From: JAICMB01 sp963838885
GTDB taxonomy: Bacteria; Acidobacteriota; Terriglobia; Bryobacterales; Bryobacteraceae
DNA: 64,000 bases
Assembly: GCA_963838885.1 (NCBI GenBank)
Contig: CAWITB010000018.1
Location: 164,359-228,358 of the forward strand
Direction: 5' to 3'
Every line of letters starts with the position of its first letter. Within the stretch, counting starts at the first letter, position 1. The notes below the pieces were generated by a model. It did no database searches, had not been told where the DNA came from, and worked only from the letters and a program-made list of their open reading frames with translations. Below are positions 36,486 through 44,939 of this stretch, one piece after another. The position numbers were made by a program, and so were the translations under genes.

Positions 36486-37037
36486 GTGTCTTCTTCAATA
36501 GCGGAATTAGCGTCTACAATTCGCCTGCTGCTTATGGACGTCGACGGCGTACTCACCGACGGCAAAGTCTATAACGTGCCGGACGCCCAAGGAAACATGG
36601 TCGAGACCAAGGGATTTGACACTCAGGACGGCATCGCCCTGCAATGGCTGTCGTGGAACGGAATCAAAAGCGGCGTGATCAGTGGGCGTGTTTCTCCGGC
36701 CACCGTGGAGCGCGCCAAGCAGGTCAATATGACTTACATCTATCAGGGTCATATCGAAAAAATTCCGATCCTGGAGGAAATCCTGCGCAATTCGGGCATA
36801 CGCTCCGAGGAGGTCGCATATATGGGCGACGATCTCACCGACGTGCCCATTATGCGCCGAGTGGGATTGAGCATCGCCACCGCGAACGCGCGCACCGAGG
36901 TGAAGCGGAGCGCCTTGCTGACCACGCAGGCCGCTGGGGGCCAAGGCGCCGTGCGCGAGGTGATCGAAATGATCCTAAAAGCGCAGCGGCACTGGGACGA
37001 TCTGCTGCGAAAGTATGAAGTGACGGGGCGCGAGTAG
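36486..37037 (+). CDS. kdsC: 3-deoxy-D-manno-octulosonate 8-phosphate phosphatase (KdsC-type HAD)
   Basis: 183 residues from a GTG at 36486. The HAD motifs are clear: LLLMDVDGVLTDGKVY (nucleophile aspartate pair), GVISGRVSPA (motif II), KIPILEEIL (motif III lysine) and VAYMGDDLTDVPIMRRVG (motif IV). The C0-type tetrameric KdsC pattern and length fit. The enzyme makes KDO for lipopolysaccharide, consistent with a didermic cell. It is 16 bases upstream of the ACT-domain gene. Confidence 0.92.
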   Translation: MSSSIAELASTIRLLLMDVDGVLTDGKVYNVPDAQGNMVETKGFDTQDGIALQWLSWNGIKSGVISGRVSPATVERAKQVNMTYIYQGHIEKIPILEEILRNSGIRSEEVAYMGDDLTDVPIMRRVGLSIATANARTEVKRSALLTTQAAGGQGAVREVIEMILKAQRHWDDLLRKYEVTGRE

Positions 37038-37053
37038 CCCTCCCGGACGACGC

Positions 37054-37710
37054 ATGGCGGAGAAGATCGGAATTGCGGTAACGGCGCGCTCCGGAACTGG
37101 CGTCTTGCACGAGTTGACCGGCATCATCGCGCGGCGCGACGGAGATATCGTGTCCATCGAGATTCTCGAAGAAGGCCCCCCGCAAGCCCGCATCTATTTC
37201 GAGCTTGACCTTCCAGGCGACCCTGAAACGCTGCGCGCGGACCTTGCGGCGTCGCCCGCGGTGCGCGAGACCGTGGTGGTAAAAACGCTTCAAAAGATCT
37301 ACGGAAAGCGCATCATCATTGTGGGCGGAGGCGCACAGGTGGGACAAGTCGCAATCGGCGCCATTTCAGAGGCCGACCGCCACAATATTCGCGGCGAGCG
37401 TATCTCGGTCGATACCATTCCGCTGGTCGGCGAACAGACGCTCGCCGATGCCGTGCGAGCTGTGGCGCGGCTACCGCGCGCGCGCGCCCTGGTGCTGGCG
37501 GGTGCGCTGATGGGCGGCGATATCGAGCGCGCGGTGCGCGAAGTGCGCTCGCAGGGCCTGCTCGTTATCAGCCTCAATATGGCCGGAAGCGTGCCCGAGG
37601 CCGCCGATCTGGTCGTCACCGATCCCGTGCAGGCCGGCGTGATGGCCGTGATGGCTGTGGCCGATACCGCGAAGTTTACCGTCGAGCGCCTCAAGCGCCG
37701 CGTCTTTTGA
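37054..37710 (+). CDS. ACT-domain protein with DUF5612-like C-terminal domain
   Basis: 218 residues. An N-terminal ACT domain (about 1-75, IGIAVTARSGTGVLHELTGI) is followed by a Rossmann-like domain starting IIIVGGGAQVGQVAIGAISE (about 90) and containing ALVLAGALMGGDIERAVREV, VISLNMAGSVPEAADLVVTD. This matches the ACT plus DUF5612 proteins found in archaea and some bacteria, probably small-molecule-regulated proteins; no enzymatic function is established. It is likely co-transcribed with kdsC. Confidence 0.82.
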   Translation: MAEKIGIAVTARSGTGVLHELTGIIARRDGDIVSIEILEEGPPQARIYFELDLPGDPETLRADLAASPAVRETVVVKTLQKIYGKRIIIVGGGAQVGQVAIGAISEADRHNIRGERISVDTIPLVGEQTLADAVRAVARLPRARALVLAGALMGGDIERAVREVRSQGLLVISLNMAGSVPEAADLVVTDPVQAGVMAVMAVADTAKFTVERLKRRVF

Positions 37711-37732
37711 CCCGCGCCTAGACCACGAAGCC

Positions 37733-37900
37733 CCAGAGCTACTCTGCTGTCTGTCCGGAGTTGCCCGGCTGCGCATCCGCCGGCGAGACCGAAGCCGAAG
37801 CGCGCCGCAACATCGAGGAAGGCTACGTTTATATCTGACGTCTGTTGAAATTCCTATTCCCGAGAGAGCAAAGTAGTCGAGGGCACGATTTATGAGCGAG
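37733..37900 (+). pseudogene. HicB-like antitoxin relic
   Basis: The 330-base gap between the ACT gene and the M28 peptidase contains a plus-strand stretch translating as SYSAVCPELPGCASAGET, directly followed by EAEARRNIEEG. This is the conserved core of HicB/UPF0150 antitoxin-like proteins. It is broken by a stop (near 37838) and then continues degenerately as IPIPERAK. There is no start codon context, no DNA-binding C-terminus and no hicA gene. It is a decayed fragment. Confidence 0.72.
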
Positions 37901-38039
37901 CAACTCCGCGGCCGACCGCCGGTCAGGTTATTTCCATCCTTCCCCATTCTGCCCCTCGAACGCGCGGCTACACACATTCACAAACACCACCACAACGCGC
38001 CGCTCCTTATTGCTCCGCAAGTATGGTAGAGTCCCGAAC

Positions 38040-39752
38040 ATGCGCAAATTCTTTGCCGCCGCTGCCGCGCTCCTCGGCATTACCCTCTGGATCGAGGCCG
38101 CGTCCCAGGAGCCCATCGATCTGTCCGTTCTCAACCGTATCAAGAGCGAAGCATTCGAGCGCCCCAAGGTCATGGATACCGCCTTCTATCTGACCGACGT
38201 GTACGGCCCGCGTCTCACCGGATCGCCCAACATCAAAGCGGCCGCCGATTGGACCGTCAAAACTCTGAGCGATTGGGGCCTTGCGAACGCCAAGCTCGAG
38301 AGCTGGGGGCCCTTCGGCCGCGGCTGGAGTTGTACGCGCTTCGTCGCCATGATGAAGCAGCCCGAGTTTCAGCCCCTCATCGGATTTGCGCAGCCGTGGT
38401 CGCCCGGCACCGGCGGTCCCGTAAGCGGCGAGCCGATTCTCGCGCCCCTCTCGGGCCCCCAGGATTTCGATAAATATGTCGAGAAATACAAGGGCAAGCT
38501 GCGCGGCAAAATCGTTCTAATTGCCGTGCCCCATCCTTCGGAAATGGTCGTGAATGCGTATGCGCACCGCCTCAGCGACGCGGAGCTCGCAGCCGCCGCC
38601 GAGGCCCCCGATCCGGCGCAGGGCAATCCCGCCTCGCTGCCGCTCGGATTTTTGCAAGGTCCGGCGGCGGCTCCGCAGCGATCTCGCGGCGGACCCGGCG
38701 GACCAGTCGCCCCCGGCGGCCCCGGCGCGCGTGGTGGACCGGGAGGCGAGCGGGCGCGCAACAGCATGCGGCAGTTCCGCGGTAAGTTGAACCAGTTCTT
38801 GAAAGATGAGGGCGTGCTGCTGGTCTTGCGGCCCGGCTCGGGTCCCGACGGCGGCACGGTAGTCGGCTCCGCCGCGGGATCGCAGGATATCAAAGAGGCC
38901 CTGCCTCCGCCTTCCGTCGTCGTGACCAATGAGCACTACAACCGCATCGCGCGGCTCCTTGAAAAGAAAATTCCCGTGGAGCTCGAATTCGACGTGGAAG
39001 CGAAATTCACCGAGCCGGCCGATTCGTTTAACATCACCGCCGAGATCCCGGGCGCGGTTCCGGATGCCGGCATGGTGATGTTGGGCGGACATTTCGATTC
39101 CTGGACCGGTGGCACCGGCGCCACCGACAATGCCGCTGGTTCGGCGGTCGCCATGGAGGCCGTTCGCATCCTCAAAACGCTGAATCTCAAAATGGCGCGC
39201 ACCGTGCGGCTGGCGCTGTGGACGGGCGAAGAGGAGGGCATCCTCGGCTCGCGCGCCTACGTCAAACAGCATTTCGCCGACACCGCGGATATGAAGCTCA
39301 AGCCGGAGCACGCCAAGCTGTCCGGCTACTTCAATCTCGACAACGGCAGCGGTAAAATCCGCGGCATTTACATCCAGGACAACGATATGATGCGGCCCAT
39401 CTTTGAATCCTGGCTGGCCCCTCTGCGCGACCTCGGCGTCACCACGCTAACCATCCGCAACACGGGCAGCACCGACCACATGTCCTTCGATGCCGTGGGG
39501 CTGCCGGCTTTTCAGTTGATTCAAGATCCGCTCGAATACGGCAGCCGCACGCACCACTCGAATATGGACCTTTACGACCGCCTGCAAGCGGGCGATCTGG
39601 AGCAGGCGTCGGCCGTCCTGGCCTGGTGCGTTTATAACACCGCTACACGCTCCGAGTTGCTGCCGCGCAAACCCCTTCCGAAACCGCGTCCGCAGCGCGG
39701 CGGCGGTGGCGAGAGCGGCGCGGAGCCCACCACGGAACGCCAATCCCGTTGA
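38040..39752 (+). CDS. Exported M28-family zinc aminopeptidase
   Basis: 570 residues from the ATG at 38040, which opens a signal peptide (RKFFAAAAALLGITLWIEAA). A protease-associated domain-like insert carrying a long Gly/Pro-rich loop (about 225-245) precedes the peptidase core. The metal ligands are visible: GGHFDSW (about 349), the bridging aspartate in ATDNAAGS, the catalytic glutamates in WTGEEEGILGS (about 395), an aspartate in YFNLDNGSG and a histidine in SRTHHSNMDLYD. This is the M28 exopeptidase pattern of many acidobacterial secreted proteases. A low-complexity tail ends the protein. Confidence 0.93.
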   Translation: MRKFFAAAAALLGITLWIEAASQEPIDLSVLNRIKSEAFERPKVMDTAFYLTDVYGPRLTGSPNIKAAADWTVKTLSDWGLANAKLESWGPFGRGWSCTRFVAMMKQPEFQPLIGFAQPWSPGTGGPVSGEPILAPLSGPQDFDKYVEKYKGKLRGKIVLIAVPHPSEMVVNAYAHRLSDAELAAAAEAPDPAQGNPASLPLGFLQGPAAAPQRSRGGPGGPVAPGGPGARGGPGGERARNSMRQFRGKLNQFLKDEGVLLVLRPGSGPDGGTVVGSAAGSQDIKEALPPPSVVVTNEHYNRIARLLEKKIPVELEFDVEAKFTEPADSFNITAEIPGAVPDAGMVMLGGHFDSWTGGTGATDNAAGSAVAMEAVRILKTLNLKMARTVRLALWTGEEEGILGSRAYVKQHFADTADMKLKPEHAKLSGYFNLDNGSGKIRGIYIQDNDMMRPIFESWLAPLRDLGVTTLTIRNTGSTDHMSFDAVGLPAFQLIQDPLEYGSRTHHSNMDLYDRLQAGDLEQASAVLAWCVYNTATRSELLPRKPLPKPRPQRGGGGESGAEPTTERQSR

Positions 39753-39808
39753 TCGCGAACTCGAGTTGCTATGTAACGCCGGGGCCGCCGAAAACGTACC
39801 ATTATTTT

Positions 39809-41202
39809 GTGCCCTACCGTTGTGCCCGATTGATCCTGTTCGCCGCTCTGGCCGGGGGGCTTCTTTGCGCCGCCGACGATACTAACGTCGTTTTTCACAG
39901 CGACGTGTCCCTGGTGCGCGTGGACGCGCAGGTGCTCGATCACGATAACCGCGCCATCACGGGCCTGCGCGCCGAAGATTTCGTGCTGCGCGAAGAGGGC
40001 CGCGTCGTGCCCATTCGCAATTTCGCCAGCGAGAACATGCCGGTCGATATTCTGCTGCTTCTGGACGTCAGCGGAAGCATGCGTCCGCACGTGCAGCGAA
40101 TCGCGGATGCGGCCCATCAGGCGCTCGGCGTTCTAGCCAACGACGACCGCATCGGCATCATGGTTTTCGACACCGTCAGCAGGCTGCGTATGCCCTTTCG
40201 CAATAGCCGCGACGACGTCAATCGGGAGTTTGAGCGCTTGCTGCGGCAAGAATCGTTCAACGGGGGCACGGATATTACGAACGCGCTGCTGGACGCGGCC
40301 GATTACGTGCGCCGCAATGGACGGCGGGACGCCCGCCGCGCCATCGTTATCCTGACCGACGATGAGACGCAGCGGGAACGCGATGAGGCGCGCGTGGAGC
40401 GGGACTTGGAGCGCGCCGATGCCGTGTTGAGCTTTTTGCGCGCGCCGGCGGCGATGCCAGGCGGCTACGGACGTCGGCGTGGCGGGTATCCTGGCGGCGG
40501 ATATCTGGCGGCGAATTGCCGGGCGGAGGCGGCGGGCCTCTAGGCGGAATTATTTTCGGGGGACCGCGCGGGGGCGGCAGGCAACGCGGCGGCTACGGCG
40601 GCGGCCAGACTCACTCGGCTGGAACGGCCGAAATTGCGCGCGAATCCGGCGGCGATGTCATGAATGTCGACGATGCCGCGGCGCTGGAGGACACCTTGTC
40701 GCGTCTGCGTCAGCGCTACGCGCTTTACTTCCACATGCCCGAGGGCGCCAAGGAGGGTGAAGAGCGCTCCATTGAAGTCGATCTGGCGGACTCCGCGCGC
40801 CGCCGATTCGCGGACGCGGACGTGCGTTATCGCCGTGTTTATCTGGCGTCGGGAGGCGCATCGTCCGATGTGGGCCGTACCCAGATCACGCGCGCGCCCG
40901 TGAGCATTCCCTCTGAAAGCGGACGATCGGCGGTATCCTCCCGCGATGACGGGCCGCCCGTCATGCGCCGCCGCGTTGCGGTCGACGAACCCACTGGCGG
41001 TCCGCGCGTGAACATGGGTGGAGGCGATTCGTCCAGCGCCGATTCGTCCACGGTCGCCGCGCCCAGTGCGGCACAGCCCGCTTCTCAGCCCTCTTCGCAA
41101 TCGCAGCGCGGTTGGCGGCGCGTGACGGACCCCAGCACACCGCCCGCAAGCACGCCGCCAGCAAGCACGCCGCCGGCAAGCGACAAGCCACCGGGTGGAT
41201 GA
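39809..41202 (+). pseudogene. VWFA-related acidobacterial exported protein, one frameshift
   Basis: Two frames (39809 to about 40512, then to 41202) give about 464 residues. The GTG at 39809 leads into a signal peptide (RLILFAALAGGLLCAAD); an earlier TTG overlapping the M28 stop is possible. The acidobacterial N-terminal domain (VRVDAQVLDHDNRAITGL) precedes a VWA domain with an intact MIDAS, LLLDVSGSM, unlike the gene at 35190. Adding one base near 40512 restores reading into a Gly-rich loop (GGPRGGGRQRGGYGGG) and the end of the VWA domain. The C-terminus is a Pro/Ser/Thr-rich tail with repeated PPAST units. Possibly intact if the indel is an error. Confidence 0.8.
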
Positions 41203-41876
41203 TCTCTTGCACGGTTGTGGCTACTGGTCGGCAGAGCTGCTCTAGCCCGGATTTCTCATGAGTATTTCTCAATCGCGAAGGAAGTCAGAAAAAGCCGCAT
41301 CGGCGCCTCGGTAGCGCGATCTCCAGGTGCGGAGACACAGTCGAAGATGACAAGGAGATTCTGCGGGCGACCCGTTGGACTTCCATATCGTCAGCCCTCG
41401 CTAACTGTTCAGATACTGCGAATTGCACGCCCTTACTTGCGTTCTCCAGCATGGCGTTAACCTCGCCAACGCGGCCCAGTTTCTAAGCCAACCTGTCCAA
41501 GCCGTCAAAAGCAGCTTGCTTCGCCGACCTTCGGCTTCATGCGATCGAGCAGAAAGCTGATCACGATGTGCAGCTACCTCAAGCTTGGCAAATTCGGCGG
41601 CGCTGATCTCACCTTGCTTGAGCGGATGCACGGTTACTCGAGCGTTTTCCAGGGCGGATGCGCCTGCATAGATGTGGTATGGCGGGATCAGTCGTTCTGG
41701 CGCCCATCACTCTTGCCCGACAGATTACTCGAAAAAAAATTTATCGAAATGCGAACGTGGGGCTCATATAACAATTGGCCGAGCGCATTGCGATAGCAGT
41801 AATGAGCTATCCAAGCTGTTGGGAAATTCGCTTGTCGATCCAGACATGCTATCGAAGGCCCTAAGATTGCCCGATT
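41203..41876. other. Gene-free region at the end of the RiPP-like cluster
   Basis: About 670 bases with no supported gene on either strand. Codon usage and product of the short frames (for example 41539-41796 plus, 41401-41631 minus) are unconvincing. The left part contains TAGCCCGGATTTCTCATGAG (41244-41263), which resembles insertion-sequence end sequences, but no transposase is present. Base composition falls towards the right end. Confidence 0.4.
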
Positions 41877-42818
41877 TTATGCTGTTCGAGGTAGAGCCTC
41901 TGCGAGCGCGCTGGCCAGCCACGATTTTAATGCCATGATTACCATGGCCGCGCTCAACACGCGTTCGTCGTCGGCATACGCGGGTCCATGCTCCTCCGGT
42001 TTTTCCTTGTCGGGCGCAAGAAGAACCGGAGACGGAGGCCACTGGCCACTCTCCGCTTCCATTTCGAGCAAAATGTCCACCCATTCATAGGATGGCTCAG
42101 CGAGCAGGACGGAAATAACAAGCCGTTGGGCGGCTTCGAACGAATTGTTCGCCTCGTCCAGTGAGCGGAACCACAGGCGGGCACGCTCGGCATGTCTCGC
42201 GGGCACGCCGCCGGTGAGGGACAAGAACTCTAGCGAGCGCGCAGTCGCATAAGCGTCCGTGCTCCACCAGAACGAATGCCACGACCCGTCGTCAAGCTGA
42301 TCCGCGATTACCGCGTTGCGGGTCCTCAAGACGAGCGTGTGCGAAGCGCCAATAGAGGCGAGTGCCATTCCGACAACGGGCGTTACATCGGCATGCGCAT
42401 CGCCCCAGCTACCAGCTTGTTCGCGCGGCAAGAACGTGTGGGCGCGCCCGTTTTCGTCCAAGTATCTTTCCAGGCACGGTGCATGTTGCCGTAGCGGCCA
42501 CGTCCCAAGCGCCGCCAAACACCTGAGAGCCCACGCGGAGCTGTCGCCGTCGGGGACGGTGTGCCGATTGTAGCCCCATCCGCCCGGCCGCATCGCGGAG
42601 CGCAGCGCGCCCACAGCCTCGGCTAGCCCCTGGGCGGTTCTACTTTGCCGTGGGGCGGCGGCAAGGGCCAAGCCGCAGCAGGCAGTAACCCAGTCCTCGC
42701 TGGGACCGGGCTTGAGCCAGTAGTCTCGCCAGAATCCATCGGGAGCCTGCGTGGACAGCAGACGCTCCTCGCCTCGCGCAATACTTTCGAGAACTTCTTG
42801 GCGGATGCCTTGATTCAC
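41877..42818 (-). CDS. Terpene-cyclase-like alpha/alpha-barrel protein coupled to a small peptide gene
   Basis: About 313 residues from the GTG at 42818, which overlaps the peptide stop as GTGA; an ATG at 42836 is the alternative. Helical repeats carry the motifs of the squalene-hopene-cyclase/prenyltransferase alpha-alpha barrel: DGFWRDYWLKPG near the start, then DWVTACCGLAL, GGWGYNRHTVPDGDSSAWAL (a DGDSS element where class II cyclases carry DxDD) and DDGSWHSFWWSTDAYAT. It is half the size of squalene-hopene cyclase, so it is a single barrel. In this gene context it may cyclise or bind an isoprenoid attached to the peptide; that is inference. It could also be a non-catalytic barrel. Confidence 0.7.
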   Translation of the reverse strand: MNQGIRQEVLESIARGEERLLSTQAPDGFWRDYWLKPGPSEDWVTACCGLALAAAPRQSRTAQGLAEAVGALRSAMRPGGWGYNRHTVPDGDSSAWALRCLAALGTWPLRQHAPCLERYLDENGRAHTFLPREQAGSWGDAHADVTPVVGMALASIGASHTLVLRTRNAVIADQLDDGSWHSFWWSTDAYATARSLEFLSLTGGVPARHAERARLWFRSLDEANNSFEAAQRLVISVLLAEPSYEWVDILLEMEAESGQWPPSPVLLAPDKEKPEEHGPAYADDERVLSAAMVIMALKSWLASALAEALPRTA

Positions 42819-43057
42819 CAATCCAAGCCGACGCATACGCCGCAGGGATAGGGGAACTTCGTCGAGTCCGGGTTATTCGGACAGCGGTAGTGCTCCGTGC
42901 ACCATAGCGTGACGAGAATACAGGACGTTGATGTGTACGCGTACTCGCAAGTACCGCCTTTCGGGGCGGTGGGAGTGTCCCAGGGCCCGGCGGGAATGAT
43001 TCCCTGAGAGACGGCGGGTTCTTCGCGATTTGATAAAGCAGTGAATCCAGGCAGCAT
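42815..43057 (-). CDS. Cysteine- and aromatic-rich 80-residue peptide, candidate RiPP precursor
   Basis: The ATG at 43057 follows a strong GGAAAGGA ribosome site. The product has a leader-like N-terminal half without cysteine (about 1-33) and ends that half with PKGG. The C-terminal half holds six cysteines (positions 37, 46, 53, 59, 72, 75) and many aromatic residues, in segments GGTCEYAYTSTSC, LWCTEHYRC and FPYPCGVCVGLDW. It lies between the PatF-like and cyclase-like genes and is translationally coupled to the latter. A leader/core layout beside a subtilisin and a PatG-C-like protein is what a cyanobactin-type precursor would look like, although the core is longer and far richer in cysteine than known cyanobactins. 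Function is inferred. Confidence 0.72.
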   Translation of the reverse strand: MLPGFTALSNREEPAVSQGIIPAGPWDTPTAPKGGTCEYAYTSTSCILVTLWCTEHYRCPNNPDSTKFPYPCGVCVGLDW

Positions 43058-43088
43058 GATGGTCCTTTCCTTTCGATTATCCTAGCAG

Positions 43089-43992
43089 TCAAAAACTTCG
43101 ATTCCCGCTGGTGGCCCAGCGATTGATATCCAGACGGGTTGCCGATGCGGCGCGCCTGAGACGCGGCTGTATCGGCAGATACAATTTCCAGCTCTCGAAA
43201 CCCGCCGCGCCGTATTTGAGTCCAAAATATCCGGCGCTGCGGAGGGAGAGCGAACGAGCGAAATTTGCAATTTGTTCGATACGCTCCAGGGCGGTTCCAC
43301 GCGCGGCGGCGAAGCGCATAGCCCAACTCAGCGGGACGGCCTCGGCGTCGAGTTTCAGCGCGGCGGCGCGGCCATCTCTTCCACCGTCGACGCCCACCAC
43401 TCCCACCGGCCCCGGTCCGTATACGAAAGTCATGTCGCTTCGAACCACGCGCTGAACGGCATCCGGGAATCCGCACAGCGCAACCAGATCGGGCAACGCT
43501 CGTATCCGGAAATCGAGGCTCGGCATGGAAATCCTGTTGTAAATCGCGGCGTGATGACATCCTTCAGCGGAAATACGGAATCCCATTCCATGCGGCCAGG
43601 ATGTACCCACCGCTCGCGCTATCTCTTCCATGGAGCGGTCCTTGCCAGACCAGCGGCGGCGCATCGGCCAAGGCATCGGCAAGCGCCTTCGCATTAATGT
43701 TTTCGATGAAGCGGCAATAGATCGAAACGGCTACGATGGTCTCTTCCCGCCAATCGACCTTCAGCAGGTAATTCACGGGCTTGGCGCGGGAACAAAAACG
43801 GCGCAGCGCGCGCAACCAATCTTCGGCGCCCGAAAAGGTCGGCAGGAAACGCGCGACATCGTCGAGGAAATCTCCATCGCCAAAAATCATGGTTCCCAGA
43901 CGCCCCGGATCCTCCTCCACGGAGTATTCGACATATTGGAAGAGCCGTTCACGAAACTGCGCCGCGAACGCAGACTTGCCGGGAGAGCGCAT
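43089..43992 (-). pseudogene. Unknown protein, possibly PatF/ABBA-prenyltransferase-like, one frameshift
   Basis: Two frames (43992 to about 43632, then to 43089) make about 300 residues; removing one base near 43631 gives VWQGPLMEEIARAVG across the junction. ATG 43992 follows AAGG; a TTG at 44013 overlapping the previous stop is also possible. There is no membrane span. Two similar strands recur, GVVGVD..GRAAALKLD and YFGLKYG..WKLYLPIQP, a repeated KLYL-type strand pattern reminiscent of ABBA-fold (PatF/DMATS-like) prenyltransferases. That resemblance is weak and unverified by me. Position next to PatG-C-like and protease genes is what prompts the comparison. The indel could be a sequence error. 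Confidence 0.6.
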
Positions 43993-44009
43993 GCCAACCT
44001 TTTCTAAAA

Positions 44010-44927
44010 TCAATAGCCGGCGCCCATAAGCCCGTTATCGAGGTATGGCATCAGGCCCAGGCTGGGGACGCTGGTATCGCGGCCTTCCACCAGGAAGGGC
44101 CACTCTTCGGTAACGTCAACGCGGCAGAAAAGCCGCTCCGGGACGCCGGTGGCGCGATCGACGAACGTGAGAATGACGGCGACGATCCGTCTCAAGTCGG
44201 TCCCCTGTACCTGACGCGTTTCGATGCGATCGAGAACAGACTTGGGGCGCTCCGCCACGCTGAGCGCCAGGCCCGGATGCTGTACCAAAACGTAGTTGAG
44301 GGCTCGATGGGTATCCAGGCCGCCGATGTTTTCCGTGGAATTCACCACTTGATCGAAAAACTCGCGCGCCACGGTGGTGAAGCGGGCCGAGTCCGTTTTC
44401 CTGGCCTTCAACGCCTCATCGACGCGCGTCGCCAGCTCGCCGACCCACTCTTCCAGGCGGAAGGCGTAAAGCATGTCGCAGATTACGATCGGCGCCAACA
44501 ACCCGCCACACTGGCCCGGTCCGGCGGTTCCGGCGCGCCGTCCGATGAGCGTCACAAAAGCGCCCGGATCGCTGCCGCGGCCCACTGCGTCCAATAGCGC
44601 TCGCAGCGTGTGCTGACTGCTTGGGGCCACAATGTAGGCCGGAACGTTTCCGATGGACATCACGAAACACACCCGCGACCAAAGATGCGGGTTGGCATCC
44701 AACACAACCTTGAGCCTTTCGCCGCGTCCGGCGGGCAGCGACTGTTCCGATTCAAACCTACGCTCGCGCTGCTGGAACTCTCTCTCGATTCCGATGCTAG
44801 GAAAACGAATATCAAGTTTGCCGATGGCATAGACGAATTGCTCGGCGGGCACGCTCCCAGCTTTTGCCGCGCACTCCGAGCACATGCCTTTTTCCGTTTC
44901 AGTGTGTTGAGTTTCTATCTCGCTCAT
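44010..44927 (-). CDS. PatG C-terminal-domain-like protein
   Basis: 305 residues; ATG 44927 is preceded by GAGGTGAACAGG. It begins with a short Cys-containing head (KGMCSECAAKAG) and continues with the pattern of the domain that follows the protease in cyanobactin macrocyclases such as PatG: FVYAIGKLDIRFPSIGIE near the start, NPHLWSRVCFVMSIGNVPAYIV, an LYAFRLEEWV helix, REFFDQVVNSTENIGG, HRALNYVLVQHP and a closing DVTEEWPFLVEGRDTSVPS. In known systems this domain has no settled function and is fused to the subtilisin; here it is a separate gene 12 bases after the protease gene. I assign it by pattern, so a profile search should be run. Confidence 0.72.
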   Translation of the reverse strand: MSEIETQHTETEKGMCSECAAKAGSVPAEQFVYAIGKLDIRFPSIGIEREFQQRERRFESEQSLPAGRGERLKVVLDANPHLWSRVCFVMSIGNVPAYIVAPSSQHTLRALLDAVGRGSDPGAFVTLIGRRAGTAGPGQCGGLLAPIVICDMLYAFRLEEWVGELATRVDEALKARKTDSARFTTVAREFFDQVVNSTENIGGLDTHRALNYVLVQHPGLALSVAERPKSVLDRIETRQVQGTDLRRIVAVILTFVDRATGVPERLFCRVDVTEEWPFLVEGRDTSVPSLGLMPYLDNGLMGAGY

Positions 44928-44939
44928 GACCTGTTCACC

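Noticed and set aside
42640..43560. 306-codon minus-strand open frame covering the small peptide gene
   Set aside because: It overlaps three better-supported genes, is arginine/serine-rich and has no ribosome site.
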